Part shown: piece after piece, positions 32,672 to 41,991 of the stretch
Position numbering within the stretch: the stretch's first letter is position 1
Layout of the letters: each line of letters opens with the position of its first letter
Source: Sphingomonas sp. FARSPH
GTDB taxonomy: Bacteria; Pseudomonadota; Alphaproteobacteria; Sphingomonadales; Sphingomonadaceae
Assembly: GCF_003355005.1 (NCBI RefSeq)
Contig: NZ_CP029985.1
Location: 3,246,501-3,310,500, forward strand
DNA: 64,000 bases
Reading direction: 5' to 3'
The notes under the pieces: generated by a model
Databases searched by the model: none
Told to the model about the DNA's origin: nothing
What the model saw: the letters and a program-made list of their open reading frames with translations, nothing else
Program-made: the position numbers and the translations under genes

Positions 32672-35281
32672 ATGACATTCTTTCCGCTGTTTGCCGGCGC
32701 GTCCGCCATCAGCCTGATCGCCGCTGGCACCGCCGGCGCGCAGACCACGCCCGCGGCGAGCAACACCGCATCGGCGACCGAGGCGGCCCAGACCGGCGTT
32801 CAGCCAGACACCGACATCGTCGTCCTGGGCACCGCGCAGGGCGAGAAGAAAGCGATCGAGGCGAAGCGGCAGGCGGACAACGTCGTCGAGGCGCTCTACG
32901 CCAACGACGTCGGCAAACTCCCTGACCAGAATGTCGCCGAAGCGGTCCGCCGCCTGCCGGGCGTGTCCGTCGCTAACGACCAGGGCGAGGGCCGTTATGT
33001 CATCATCCGCGGCGTCAATCCCAACCTCGTCAACGTCGTGCTGAACGGCCTGACCATGCCGGCTCCCGAACCCGACGGGCGGCAGGTGAAGTTGGACGAC
33101 ATCCCCTCCGCGCTGATCAATTCGGTGATCGTCACCAAGTCGCTGACGCCGGATCAGGACGCCAATGCGATTGGTGGCGAGGTCAACATCCGCACGCTGA
33201 CCGCCTTCGATCGCAAGGCGCCGCTCTTCGCCGACGCGCGCATCCAATACGGTGCCTATCACCTCAACGGCGGTCATCCTTACGAGGGCGACGTTCAGGT
33301 CGGCGGCCGCTTCGGCGCGAACGAGCAGTTCGGCGCGGTCCTGTCGGTCAATTATTCGAAGCGGCCGATCGAATCGGAGAATTTCCAGGGTTCGACCAAC
33401 TGGCGCACGGTCGCGACCGCGGCCGGCTCCGCGGTGCCGAGCGTGCTGCTGCCCGACCAGGGCGCACTGCGCGACTACAACCTCGTCCGCACGCGGCAGG
33501 GGGTCGTCCTCAACCTCGACTGGCGCCCCACCGATGCCGCATCGCTGTTCCTGCGCGGCACCTTGTCGCGGTTCGACGACAACGAGACGCGCGACCAGTT
33601 CATCATCGACAACCAGTCGAACGTCGTCGCGACCAGCGCCACCCGCGGCAGCTTCCGCGGCCGCGGCAGCGTGCGCGTCCGCCGGCGACAGGAAACGGAC
33701 AACACCAAGTCGGTGCAGGCGGGCGGCAATTTCCGCTTCGGCGACGCGGCGCTCGATATCGCCGGTGCGTGGACCCGCGCGCAGAAGCGCGATCCGCTGC
33801 GGTCCGAATACAACTTCCGCACCGGCGGCAGCGCGCTGACCGTAAATTACGACGTGTCGACCACGCCCTACGACTTCATCCCCACCGTCCAGCCGAACGC
33901 CAACCCGACCGCCTACACGCTGAACAGCGTCAATTATGATTACCGGAACGCGGTCGAGACCTTGTGGCAGGGGCGTGCCGACCTGACGATCCCCGTTGCC
34001 TTCGGCAGCGACAGCGCGGTGAAGCTGGGCGTCAAATACCTCGACCGGCACAAGACGAACGCGCGCGATTTCCTGACCTATGGCCTGACCTCGGGCCGTA
34101 CGTTCACGCTCGCCAGCGTTTCCTACCTCGGCGACACCAGTTTCTACGATCGCTACACCTTCCCCGTCCGCGTCGGCTATGACGCGGCGCAGGCCTATCT
34201 GGCGGCCAATCCCGGCACGATCACCGCGAACATCGCGTCCAGCCGCACCAACAGCCTCGCCAACGACTATGACGTCGCCGAAAAGATCTGGGCCGGCTAT
34301 GCAATGGTCACCGCGCATGTCGGGCCGGTGACGATCGTCCCGGGCGTCCGCGTCGAGCATACGCGCGACCAGACCAAGGCCAAGCTCATCACCGCCACCT
34401 CCGCGCTCGACAGCGGCTACAATGCCTTCGGCGCGAAGAGCTACACCAACTGGTTTCCCGGCGTGAACGCGAAATGGGAAGTGACCGACGGCCTGATCGT
34501 CCGCGCCGCCGCGACGACCGCGCTGGGCCGTCCGAACTATCCCGACCTCGCGCCCTATGTACTCGTCGATCAGACGACCTCGCCTGTCAGCGTCTCACTC
34601 GGCAATCCGAACCTCAAGCCGTACAAGGCGGTCAACCTCGACGGCGCGGTCGAATATTACCTGCCCGGCCAGGGGCTGATCTCGCTCGGCTATTTCCGCA
34701 AGGTCATCGACAATCCGATCTATACCGGCGCGACGCTGGGCGTGAACGGCACCTATGCCGGCCAGGCGCTGAACAACGTCACGGTGACGCAGGCGACCAA
34801 CGTCGACAACGCGGTGCTGCAGGGGCTGGAAGCGAACCTGCAGGTACGCTTCACCTTCCTGCCCGGCGCGCTCGACGGGTTCGGCATCGGCGCCAATTAC
34901 GCGCACATCACCGGGCACGGCGAGGGCGCGATCCCGGGCGGGCGCAACGGTCGCTTTCCGCTGTTCCTGCAATCGCGCGACGTCGGCACCGCGCAGGTCT
35001 TCTACGAGAAGTACGGCTTGGCGATCCGCGCCGCCTATTCCTTCCGCTCCAAATATCTCGACACGCTGGGAACGACGGCGGCGACCGACCAATATACCGA
35101 TGCGAACGGCCAGCTCGACGCGAACGTCAGCTACGAGGTCACGCCGCAATTGACGTTCTTCGGCCAGGCGTTGAACCTCACAGACGCGCCGTGGCGCCGG
35201 TTCATCGGCACCAAGCCGCAGCTGGTCGAACGCGAACGCTATGGCTACAGCTTCCGCTGGGGCGCGCAGCTGCACTTCTAG
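32672..35281 (+). CDS. TonB-dependent receptor (Xanthomonas/Caulobacter type)
   Basis: 869-residue outer membrane transporter. Signal peptide to GAQ (about 24), a TonB-box-like DIVVLG near 48, the plug domain with KKAIEAKRQADNVVEALYANDVGKLPDQNVAEAVRRLPGVSVANDQGEG (typical of this receptor type), then a 22-strand barrel ending in LQHF-like QLHF. No STN domain, so it is a simple transporter. It is followed after 11 bp by a periplasmic histidine acid phosphatase, which suggests that the ligand is a phosphate ester such as phytate; that is inference. Energy comes from TonB-ExbBD. Confidence 0.93.
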   Translation: MTFFPLFAGASAISLIAAGTAGAQTTPAASNTASATEAAQTGVQPDTDIVVLGTAQGEKKAIEAKRQADNVVEALYANDVGKLPDQNVAEAVRRLPGVSVANDQGEGRYVIIRGVNPNLVNVVLNGLTMPAPEPDGRQVKLDDIPSALINSVIVTKSLTPDQDANAIGGEVNIRTLTAFDRKAPLFADARIQYGAYHLNGGHPYEGDVQVGGRFGANEQFGAVLSVNYSKRPIESENFQGSTNWRTVATAAGSAVPSVLLPDQGALRDYNLVRTRQGVVLNLDWRPTDAASLFLRGTLSRFDDNETRDQFIIDNQSNVVATSATRGSFRGRGSVRVRRRQETDNTKSVQAGGNFRFGDAALDIAGAWTRAQKRDPLRSEYNFRTGGSALTVNYDVSTTPYDFIPTVQPNANPTAYTLNSVNYDYRNAVETLWQGRADLTIPVAFGSDSAVKLGVKYLDRHKTNARDFLTYGLTSGRTFTLASVSYLGDTSFYDRYTFPVRVGYDAAQAYLAANPGTITANIASSRTNSLANDYDVAEKIWAGYAMVTAHVGPVTIVPGVRVEHTRDQTKAKLITATSALDSGYNAFGAKSYTNWFPGVNAKWEVTDGLIVRAAATTALGRPNYPDLAPYVLVDQTTSPVSVSLGNPNLKPYKAVNLDGAVEYYLPGQGLISLGYFRKVIDNPIYTGATLGVNGTYAGQALNNVTVTQATNVDNAVLQGLEANLQVRFTFLPGALDGFGIGANYAHITGHGEGAIPGGRNGRFPLFLQSRDVGTAQVFYEKYGLAIRAAYSFRSKYLDTLGTTAATDQYTDANGQLDANVSYEVTPQLTFFGQALNLTDAPWRRFIGTKPQLVERERYGYSFRWGAQLHF

Positions 35282-35292
35282 GAATCGGATCG

Positions 35293-36504
35293 ATGAAGCG
35301 GATCATGCTGATGGCGGCGCTGGTCGCCGCCCCCGTCGCGGCGCAGGACGCGCCCGTGCCCGCGGGGCTGACGGTCGACCGGGTCGTGCTGCTGATGCGG
35401 CACGGCGTGCGACCGCCGACCAAGGCGCCGCCGATGCCGGCGGGCACCGCGGACCGGCCCTGGCCGGCCTGGCCGGTCGCTCCCGGATACCTGACCCCGC
35501 ATGGCCGCACCGCGATCGCGCGGGTGGCCGCCTACGATCGCGCGCGCTGGAGCGCCGCCGGACTGGTCGCCAAAACGGGCTGTACGCCAGTACGCCTCGT
35601 CGCGGACAGCGACGAACGCACCATTGAGACCGCGCGCGCCTATGCCGGCGCGTTTCAGCCCGGCTGCACGCCGGTGATCGAGCACCGCCCGCAGGACGAA
35701 CCCGATCCGCTCTTCTCGCCGATCGATGAACAGGCGGTCGCCTTCGACCCCGCCGCCGCGCAGGCCGCGGTGCTCGCCGCCGCGGGGCCGGGCGGCATCG
35801 CGGGCGAGGAAGCGCGCGTGCGCCCGCTGCTGACGCGGCTCGATACGATCCTGTGCGGCAAGCCGCAGGCAGGGTGCGGCATCGGCGGCGAACCGAGCGG
35901 CCTTGCGCCGGCGCGCCCCGGCAAGAGACCCAAGCTGTCGGGCGCGCTCGACCGCGCGTCGACCGCGGCGCAGATCCTGCTGCTGGAATATGCGGAGGGG
36001 AAGCCGATGACGGACGTCGGCTGGGGCCGCGCGACCCCGGCGGATATCGCGGCGCTGGCCGAGCTGCATGCGCTCGAATTTCGGCTGCTCGCGCGGCCGG
36101 CCTATGTCGCGCGCGCCAACCTGTCGTTGCTCGCGCCGCTGATCGCCGATTCGCTGACGAAGCCCAACGGCGCGCGTGTCACGATGATTTCCGGCCACGA
36201 CACCAACGTCGCCGCGATGGGCGGTTTGCTCGACCTGCACTGGCAGGTGCCGGGCCTGTCGCGCGACGATCCGTCGCCGGGTGGCGCGATCGTGTTCGAG
36301 CGGCTGCGCGATGCGGCCGGCAAGGGCTATGTCCGCGCGTTGTTCCGGTCGCAAAGCATCGCGCAGATCCGCAATCTCACCCCGCTCACCGCCGGGGCGA
36401 CGCCCTATGTCGCAGTGCTGGCGATTCCGGGGTGCAGCGCGCGGGGGATCGCAGGGCTGTGCACCGCAGAGGCGTTTGCGGCCAGATTGTCGCAGAAGCC
36501 CTGA
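35293..36504 (+). CDS. Histidine acid phosphatase (phytase / glucose-1-phosphatase type), periplasmic
   Basis: 403-residue exported enzyme. Signal peptide MKRIMLMAALVAAPVAAQ, then RHGVRPP at 36-42 (the RHGxRxP nucleophile motif with His37) and the acid motif HDTN at 302-305. Cysteine pairs suggest disulfides. AppA-type enzymes of this length hydrolyse phytate or sugar phosphates in the periplasm; the SGHDTN form is typical of phytase-like members. It lies 11 bp after the TonB receptor, probably in the same operon. Confidence 0.92.
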   Translation: MKRIMLMAALVAAPVAAQDAPVPAGLTVDRVVLLMRHGVRPPTKAPPMPAGTADRPWPAWPVAPGYLTPHGRTAIARVAAYDRARWSAAGLVAKTGCTPVRLVADSDERTIETARAYAGAFQPGCTPVIEHRPQDEPDPLFSPIDEQAVAFDPAAAQAAVLAAAGPGGIAGEEARVRPLLTRLDTILCGKPQAGCGIGGEPSGLAPARPGKRPKLSGALDRASTAAQILLLEYAEGKPMTDVGWGRATPADIAALAELHALEFRLLARPAYVARANLSLLAPLIADSLTKPNGARVTMISGHDTNVAAMGGLLDLHWQVPGLSRDDPSPGGAIVFERLRDAAGKGYVRALFRSQSIAQIRNLTPLTAGATPYVAVLAIPGCSARGIAGLCTAEAFAARLSQKP

Positions 36505-36511
36505 TCGGTTC

Positions 36512-36533
36512 GGCCGCGGGTTCGCCCGCGGCC
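36512..36533. terminator. UUCG-capped hairpin between convergent genes
   Basis: GGCCGCGGG-TTCG-CCCGCGGCC, a perfect 9-bp stem with the exceptionally stable UUCG tetraloop, starting 8 bp after the phosphatase stop and ending 6 bp before the stop of the convergent DUF2141 gene. Palindromic, so it can act on both strands. No U tract. Confidence 0.6.
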
Positions 36534-36538
36534 CCGGG

Positions 36539-37069
36539 TCACAGCGGCTGGAAACCGCCCAGCCCGCGCAAATATTGCAGGCGGATGGTGGAGACGGTCA
36601 CGCCGCCGCCCGCGTCGACGATGGTCTCCGCGAACCGCGGCTTTGCCCGGCCGATCCGGCCGCTGCCGGGAAAGCCGATGCCGTCGTTCCAGATCGAGAA
36701 TTTGTCCTTGCCCGTCCGGTTGTGGCGCAGCAACAGCGCATAGCGACCGGGGCGCGGCAACTGCACGCACATCGCGAAATCGCCGCTCGCGGGCGGATTT
36801 GCACGCGCGCGCCGAAAGGTCTTGCCCTCCGCGACCAGATCGGTGTCGTCACGCAGAAAATCGCTCTCGACCGCCGGATAGACCTCCAGCCACATCTCGC
36901 CGCGCCGATCCTTCAGGCCCGCGACGTTGACCTGGATCGCCGGACCCCGGCCGGTGCGGCAGGTGGCGGCATCGGCACCCAGCGTCGCGACCGGCGCAGG
37001 CGCGGCCGCGGTGGCGAGAAGCAGGCCGAGCGGGAGGATCAGCGAAAGCGGGCGGAGGGTCACAAACAC
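36539..37069 (-). CDS. DUF2141 domain secreted protein
   Basis: 176-residue exported protein starting with GTG (37069; GTG 37063 is an alternative). Signal peptide MFVTLRPLSLILPLGLLLATAAAPA, then a DUF2141 beta-sandwich: IQVNVAGLKDRRGEMWLEVYP, FRRARANPPASGDFAMCVQLPRPGRYALLLRHNRTGKDKFSIWNDGIGFPGSG. DUF2141 proteins are common in sphingomonads, cell-envelope located, and of unknown function. It converges on the phosphatase gene. Confidence 0.87.
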   Translation of the reverse strand: MFVTLRPLSLILPLGLLLATAAAPAPVATLGADAATCRTGRGPAIQVNVAGLKDRRGEMWLEVYPAVESDFLRDDTDLVAEGKTFRRARANPPASGDFAMCVQLPRPGRYALLLRHNRTGKDKFSIWNDGIGFPGSGRIGRAKPRFAETIVDAGGGVTVSTIRLQYLRGLGGFQPL

Positions 37070-37144
37070 GGCGTCATGGCTCCATGATGGTGGCGATCTG
37101 CCGACTAGACGACGCCGCGCGGCCCGATCCCCACCAACGACCGG

Positions 37145-38653
37145 CTATCGGTGGGCTGCCTCCAAGCGATCGCGCCGAACATACGCCAGAAGATGCCCGT
37201 CCTCGCGCGGGACGGACGCAACCAGGCGGTATTCGCGACGCAGCGCCGCTGCGACCGCCGCCTCGCTGTCGGTATTCCAGGGCGCGAACGGCACATCCAT
37301 CGTTACGATCACCGGCGGGCGGCCCGCCAGCACGCGCCGGACCTCCGCCGCCTCGTCGATCCCCGTCGCGCCGCGCTCCGGGTCGTAGGCGAGCGTCGAG
37401 GGAAAGGCATAAGGCGTCGGCACGCAGGCATCGGCAAGGACATACAGCACCGAATCGCCCGCGAAGACGAACGGGCATTCGTCGCGGTCGTAGCGCTTCA
37501 TCACTTGCGCGACGGCGCGCGCCGAGGCCGCGTCGGTCGGCACCAGCAGCACGCGCGCGACGAACAGGATCGCACCATAACCCAGCAGCGCGACGATCGC
37601 GGCGCGTTGACGGCCGAGCACCGGGCCGGCGATCATCGCCAGCGGCACCATCAGCGGCAGCGCATAATGATCGAAGAAGGCACCGATCATCGCGAAGGCG
37701 ATCAGCGCGGCGATCAGCCATCCGAAGGCAATCATCGTCTCGTCACTGCGCGGGCGATGGCGCCAGGCCGCGACGGCACACGCGATGAAGGGCAGCAATT
37801 GCGCCGCGGTGCCCGCCAGTCGCGCCGCGATCTTCGCCGCCGGATAGCCATGACGTAGCGCGATCGACGCGAAATTGGAAAACCAGAATGCGGCGAAGAC
37901 CGCGGGCCCCTGCAGCCAGTAGAGCCCGACGATGATCGCCGTCGGCAACACACCGAGCAGCGCCCACAACGATGCCGCGCCCCCGATCCGCACGACCGAT
38001 CCCCCCGCCTTGCGCAGATACCAGACATGGACGAGCCCGAAGAACGCGCCCTCGACCACCGGCGTATATTTCGTCTGGATTGCCAGCCCCGCGAGCAGGC
38101 AGGCTGCGGCGCCATTGCCGATGATCGCCCCCTGACGACGCGCCGCCGCCAGCACGGGCAGACGCAGCGTCAGCACTGCCGCGCCCGCCACGAACAGATT
38201 GTAGAAGACCGGCGACTGCCCACCCCGCCCGCTGAGCAGCGATAGCCACAGAAGATAGGCGACCCCCGCCGCGAACGCGCCGGCCGGCCTCGCCCCCAGC
38301 CGCCGCGCACCGACGAGCACCAGCATCGCGGTCGCCGCGGCGAACCCGGTCGCGACCAGCTGGTACGCAAGCACGCCGTCCCCCGGCAGCAACCGGATCG
38401 CCGCGAAGATCAGGAACAGCCCGACGGGCTTGCGGTCCCATAAATCGACATAGGGCAAGGCGCCCTGCAACATCCGGCTGCCGACGAGCAGATAATATTC
38501 CTCGTCAACATGGATGACCGGGTTGCCGAAATCGCGGCAGCGGATCGCCATCGCGATGGCGAGCAACAGCAGCGCCCATCCCCATGCCGGCACCGCGCGC
38601 GGATGCGAGGCGGGAGGAGCGTCCGGAGCGGGCGGAGACGAGCGCGTGACCAT
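37145..38653 (-). CDS. GT39-like integral membrane glycosyltransferase (GT-C fold)
   Basis: 502-residue inner-membrane protein with about 11-13 helices. After helix 1 comes the first periplasmic loop with the acidic pair HVDEEYYLLVGSRMLQGALPYVDLWDRKPVG, the layout of GT-C enzymes such as PMT/ArnT that transfer a sugar from a polyprenyl-phosphate donor. The C-terminal 120 residues form a soluble domain. The donor and acceptor are unknown. It is divergent from a GT2 gene 170 bp away, so the pair may serve the same envelope glycan. Confidence 0.8.
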   Translation of the reverse strand: MVTRSSPPAPDAPPASHPRAVPAWGWALLLLAIAMAIRCRDFGNPVIHVDEEYYLLVGSRMLQGALPYVDLWDRKPVGLFLIFAAIRLLPGDGVLAYQLVATGFAAATAMLVLVGARRLGARPAGAFAAGVAYLLWLSLLSGRGGQSPVFYNLFVAGAAVLTLRLPVLAAARRQGAIIGNGAAACLLAGLAIQTKYTPVVEGAFFGLVHVWYLRKAGGSVVRIGGAASLWALLGVLPTAIIVGLYWLQGPAVFAAFWFSNFASIALRHGYPAAKIAARLAGTAAQLLPFIACAVAAWRHRPRSDETMIAFGWLIAALIAFAMIGAFFDHYALPLMVPLAMIAGPVLGRQRAAIVALLGYGAILFVARVLLVPTDAASARAVAQVMKRYDRDECPFVFAGDSVLYVLADACVPTPYAFPSTLAYDPERGATGIDEAAEVRRVLAGRPPVIVTMDVPFAPWNTDSEAAVAAALRREYRLVASVPREDGHLLAYVRRDRLEAAHR

Positions 38654-38823
38654 GGCCGCTCGCCTAGCCCGCCGACGCCCCGTCCGGCCATAATGATTTT
38701 TTTACCTTGCCCGGTGTGGCCCCCGCCGATCGGCGTCGTCTGGAAAGTGGGGCAAGGCAGCGCGTGCGCATCGCGATCGGGAAATGCGATCGCCTTGCTG
38801 CGCCCGAGCGAGCGAGAGTGGGA

Positions 38824-39708
38824 ATGTTTCTTAGCTTCGATCAGGACGCGGCCTTCGGGGTCGAGCCGTGGAACGCAGCGGTCCGGCGTCGTCCGACGCC
38901 GGCGTGGACCGTCCTCATCCCCTTCTTCAACGAACGCGCCTTCCTGGCCGATACGATCGCCAGCATCGCGGCGCAGACCGTGCCGCTGAAGCTCATCCTG
39001 GTCGACAACGGCTCGACCGATGGCAGCGCGGACGTCGCGCGCGCCGCGATCCAGGCGCACGGCCTCGATGCGGTGGTGTTGACCGAGACGCAGCCCGGTA
39101 AGGTCGCCGCGCTGCGCACCGGTCTCGCCTGGGTCCGCACGGCCTATGTCGCGACCTGCGACGCCGACACGCTCTATCCCCCCCATTATCTGGCCGAGGC
39201 CGGGCGTCTGCTGGCACGCGACGGATGCGTCGTCGCCGGCGCTTATTTCGTCGCGCCCGGCGCGGACCGCGATGCGCTCGATACGGAGGCGCGCAAGATC
39301 TTGGCGGCCGCGCGCGCCCTGCCGCGGCAATGCCATGCGGGGGGCGCCGGCCAGGCGTTCCACGTCGCCAGCCTGCGCGCGGCCGGCGGCTTCGACCCGG
39401 AGCTGTGGCCGTTCATCCTCGAGGATCACGAGGTGATCCATCGCACGATGGGCCAGGGCAGCATGCACTATTCGCGCGAATTCTGGTGCATGCCCTCGCC
39501 GCGCGAGCGCGACCGCGAATCGATCCGCTGGACGCTGTTCGAACGGCTCGTCTACGCCGCGACCGCGCCGTGGGCAGGCGACTGGTTCTTCTACGATTTC
39601 CTCGGTCCGCGGTTGCAGCGCCGCAAGTTGCTGAGCAACAAGATCCGCGAACGCGCCTATCACGACATGGAAAGGCCGGCTTTTGCCACGACTAATCCTG
39701 TGTGCTGA
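38824..39708 (+). CDS. Family 2 glycosyltransferase
   Basis: 294-residue cytoplasmic enzyme of the GT-A fold. TVLIPFFNERAFLADTIASIAAQ (about 28-50) is the nucleotide-binding part; VDNGSTDGS and the metal-binding ATCDADTLYPP near 116 (DxD) follow, then AGGFDPELWPFILEDHEV, the acceptor-side ED motif. Substrates unknown. ATG 38824 follows GAGAGTGGGA; the frame extends upstream without good starts. Its 3' end overlaps the deacetylase gene by 26 bp, so the two products probably act in sequence. Confidence 0.88.
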   Translation: MFLSFDQDAAFGVEPWNAAVRRRPTPAWTVLIPFFNERAFLADTIASIAAQTVPLKLILVDNGSTDGSADVARAAIQAHGLDAVVLTETQPGKVAALRTGLAWVRTAYVATCDADTLYPPHYLAEAGRLLARDGCVVAGAYFVAPGADRDALDTEARKILAAARALPRQCHAGGAGQAFHVASLRAAGGFDPELWPFILEDHEVIHRTMGQGSMHYSREFWCMPSPRERDRESIRWTLFERLVYAATAPWAGDWFFYDFLGPRLQRRKLLSNKIRERAYHDMERPAFATTNPVC

Positions 39709-40486
39709 CGACTTCGCCTTTTCGCGTCAGACCAGCGAGACGATCGCGGCCCTTCTCCGGGCCGGCAAGCTGAATGCCACCAGCTGCATGGCGGTGATGC
39801 CGGGCTGGACCGATGATGCCGCGTTGCTGCGCGACCTGCCGCCGCATGTCGAGGTCGGCCTGCACCTGACGCTGACCGGCGAGGTGCCGCTGACCAGCAT
39901 GCCCGAAACCGCGCCGGACGGCGTACTGCCCGACATCGATCCCCTGTGCCGGCTGGCGGCGCGCCACCTGATCGCGCTGGACGAGATCGCGCGCGAGGTG
40001 CGGGCGCAGTTCGACGCCTTCATCGGCGTGCTCGGCCGCCCGCCCGCCTTTGTTGACGGTCACCAGCACGCGCACGCGCTGCCCGGGATCCGCGAGATCG
40101 TCCTTGCCGAAACCGCCCGCCGCGCGCCGGGCGCTTGGGTGCGCGACTGCACCGACGGGATCGTCGCGATGCTGTCGCGCCCGTTCGCGGGCAAGGCGAT
40201 CGGCAGCGCCTATCACTGCCGCGGGCTGGCGCGCGATGCCGCCCGCCACGGCCTGCGCTGCAACAAGGGGTTTGCCGGCCATTACGACTTTGCCAGCGAT
40301 TTCGCCGCCATCCTGCCCAAATTCCTGCGCCGGCCGGGGGCGATGCACCTTGTCATGTGCCACCCCGGCGGAGGGCGGCGGGAGGGCGATGCGATCGCCG
40401 CAGCGCGCCCGCGCGAAGCCGCGGCCTTGCAAGCCGCTCCGATCATCGACATGGCGGCAGCGGAGGGGCTGGCATTTCCAGCCTGA
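39683..40486 (+). CDS. ChbG/HpnK (YdjC) family polysaccharide deacetylase-like protein
   Basis: 267-residue enzyme starting at TTG 39683 (Shine-Dalgarno AAAGG 10 bp upstream). It has the family motifs CADDFAFS (metal-binding Asp pair; the usual final Gly is Ala here), GLHLTLTGEVPL, and DGHQHAHALPGI, and later CHPGG. ChbG removes the acetyl group of diacetylchitobiose; HpnK acts on N-acetylglucosaminyl hopanoid. Overlap with the GT2 gene suggests it deacetylates the sugar the GT2 attaches. Gene ends 19 bp before the sigma factor. Confidence 0.87.
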   Translation: MPRLILCADDFAFSRQTSETIAALLRAGKLNATSCMAVMPGWTDDAALLRDLPPHVEVGLHLTLTGEVPLTSMPETAPDGVLPDIDPLCRLAARHLIALDEIAREVRAQFDAFIGVLGRPPAFVDGHQHAHALPGIREIVLAETARRAPGAWVRDCTDGIVAMLSRPFAGKAIGSAYHCRGLARDAARHGLRCNKGFAGHYDFASDFAAILPKFLRRPGAMHLVMCHPGGGRREGDAIAAARPREAAALQAAPIIDMAAAEGLAFPA

Positions 40487-40505
40487 CGCTGAGGGTTTGG
40501 GACGG

Positions 40506-41063
40506 TTGGCGGACGACGGGCTACGCGGCATCTTTCTGGAACAGCGCGCGGCGCTGCTCCGGATGCTGACCGCACGGCTGGGCAATCGCGACGATGCGGA
40601 GGACGTGCTGCAGGACATGTGGCTGCGGCTCGACCGGCTGTCCGACGGCCCCGTCGCGCAGCCGGCCGCCTTTCTCTATCGCATCGCCGCCAATCTCGCG
40701 ACGGATCGCCGCATCGCGGCGAGTCGCCGCGTCGCGCGCGAATCGGCGTGGCTGGAAACGACGCCCTCGGCCGAAGAGATGCCGAACGCCGAGCGTACGC
40801 TGTTCGCACGCAGCAAGCTGCGCGTCGTCGAGGGCGCGATCGCCGACATGCCCGAACGCATGGCCACCGCGCTGCGGCTGTTCCGCGTCGAGGGCGAATC
40901 GCAACGCGTCATCGCGGCGACCCTGGGCATCAGCGTCAGCGGCGTCGAGAAGCTGTTACAGCGGGCCTATCGACAAATTCACGACAGAGTGCAGCACGCC
41001 GATGAGGGTTTGAATGATCCGCATCGTCTAGAGGATGAAAGGGGTCCCACGCGTGCAGGCTGA
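40506..41063 (+). CDS. ECF sigma factor, FecI-like
   Basis: 185-residue sigma-70 family factor with region 2 (NRDDAEDVLQDMWLRLDRL, about 28-46; AFLYRIAANLATDRRI) and region 4 (MPERMATALRLFRVEGESQRVIAATLGISVSGVEKLLQRAYRQI). This is the FecI type used with FecR anti-sigma and a TonB receptor. The start is uncertain: TTG 40506 has GAGGG 10 bases upstream; TTG 40497 is also possible, and the first ATG would cut into region 2. Overlaps the FecR gene by 11 bp. Confidence 0.88.
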   Translation: MADDGLRGIFLEQRAALLRMLTARLGNRDDAEDVLQDMWLRLDRLSDGPVAQPAAFLYRIAANLATDRRIAASRRVARESAWLETTPSAEEMPNAERTLFARSKLRVVEGAIADMPERMATALRLFRVEGESQRVIAATLGISVSGVEKLLQRAYRQIHDRVQHADEGLNDPHRLEDERGPTRAG

Positions 41064-41991
41064 GCGGACGATGATCGATACGGCAATCGCCTGGCATGTG
41101 CGCCAGGCCGATATGTCGGCCGACGATTGGGAGGCCTTCACGCTGTGGCTGGAGGCGGATCCTGCGCATGCCGCGACCTTTGATCGGGTCGCGGTGCAGA
41201 ATCGCATGATCGCCGGCGACATGTTCGTCGCCCCGCGCGCGGCAAACGACGATGCGCCGTTGCCCGGAAGGCGGCGCGGCTGGTTCGCCGGTGGCGCGGT
41301 CGCCGCCGCGCTCGTCGCGGCCGCGGTCACCGGTCTCATCGGCCCGCGTCCTTCCGGCGCCTATTCGGTTTCCACCGCGGATGGCGAGCGCCGCACCGTG
41401 ACACTGACCGACGGCACGCGGATCGAAATGAGCGGCGGCACGCGTCTGTCGCTCGATCGCAACGATTCGCGTACCGCATCGCTCGATCGCGGCGAAGCGA
41501 CGTTGCACGTCCGCCACGACGCCGCGGCGCCGTTCACGCTGCGCTCGGGTGATCTGGTGATCCGCGATCTCGGCACGGTGTTCGACGTCGCGCACACCGA
41601 TGCGCGCACCGACGTCGCGGTCGCGGAAGGGTCCGTGATACTTGCGCCCGACGATGCGCGCGTCGTGATGAAGGCGGGTGATGCGGCGGCGGTCGCGGAC
41701 GGCCGCATTTTGCGCAGCAAGGTCACCCCCGGCGAAGTGGGAAGCTGGCGCAGCGGGCGCCTGTCGTTCGATGCCATGCCGCTGTCGTATGTCGCGGCGC
41801 GGATCGGGCGTCTGTACGATATCCGTCTGACGATGGCCGGCGACTTGTCGAACCGGCCCTTTACGGGCATGATCGTGATGACGGGGATTGCCGATCGGGA
41901 CGTACCGCATCTGGCCGATCTGATCGGGGCGACGTGGCGACGTGACGGTAAGGCGTGGATTCTGGCGAGCGAGGCACAGCCACCGCGCTGA
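41053..41991 (+). CDS. FecR family anti-sigma factor / membrane sensor
   Basis: 312-residue protein. The N-terminal cytoplasmic DUF4880 part (TAIAWHVRQADMSADDWEAFTLWLEADPAHAATFDRV) holds the sigma factor. One membrane helix (about residues 76-98, GAVAAALVAAAVTGLIG) follows, then the periplasmic FecR domain (YSVSTADGERRTVTLTDGTRIEMSGGTRLSL and DLGTVFDV). The C-terminal part would contact the STN domain of the receptor downstream. GTG 41053 is chosen since AAAGGGG lies eight bases upstream; ATG 41035 has its GAGG too close. It overlaps the sigma gene by 11 bp and the receptor gene by 50 bp. Confidence 0.9.
   Translation: MQAERTMIDTAIAWHVRQADMSADDWEAFTLWLEADPAHAATFDRVAVQNRMIAGDMFVAPRAANDDAPLPGRRRGWFAGGAVAAALVAAAVTGLIGPRPSGAYSVSTADGERRTVTLTDGTRIEMSGGTRLSLDRNDSRTASLDRGEATLHVRHDAAAPFTLRSGDLVIRDLGTVFDVAHTDARTDVAVAEGSVILAPDDARVVMKAGDAAAVADGRILRSKVTPGEVGSWRSGRLSFDAMPLSYVAARIGRLYDIRLTMAGDLSNRPFTGMIVMTGIADRDVPHLADLIGATWRRDGKAWILASEAQPPR

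Noticed and set aside
34474..36504. A 676-codon frame merging receptor and phosphatase
   Set aside because: Only its last 403 codons (from 35293) are real; the front part is the receptor gene read in the wrong frame, so this is not a fusion protein.
38654..38823. AT-rich stretch with seven T between the two glycosyltransferase genes
   Set aside because: Looks like part of a divergent promoter but no -35/-10 pair or hairpin could be defended.
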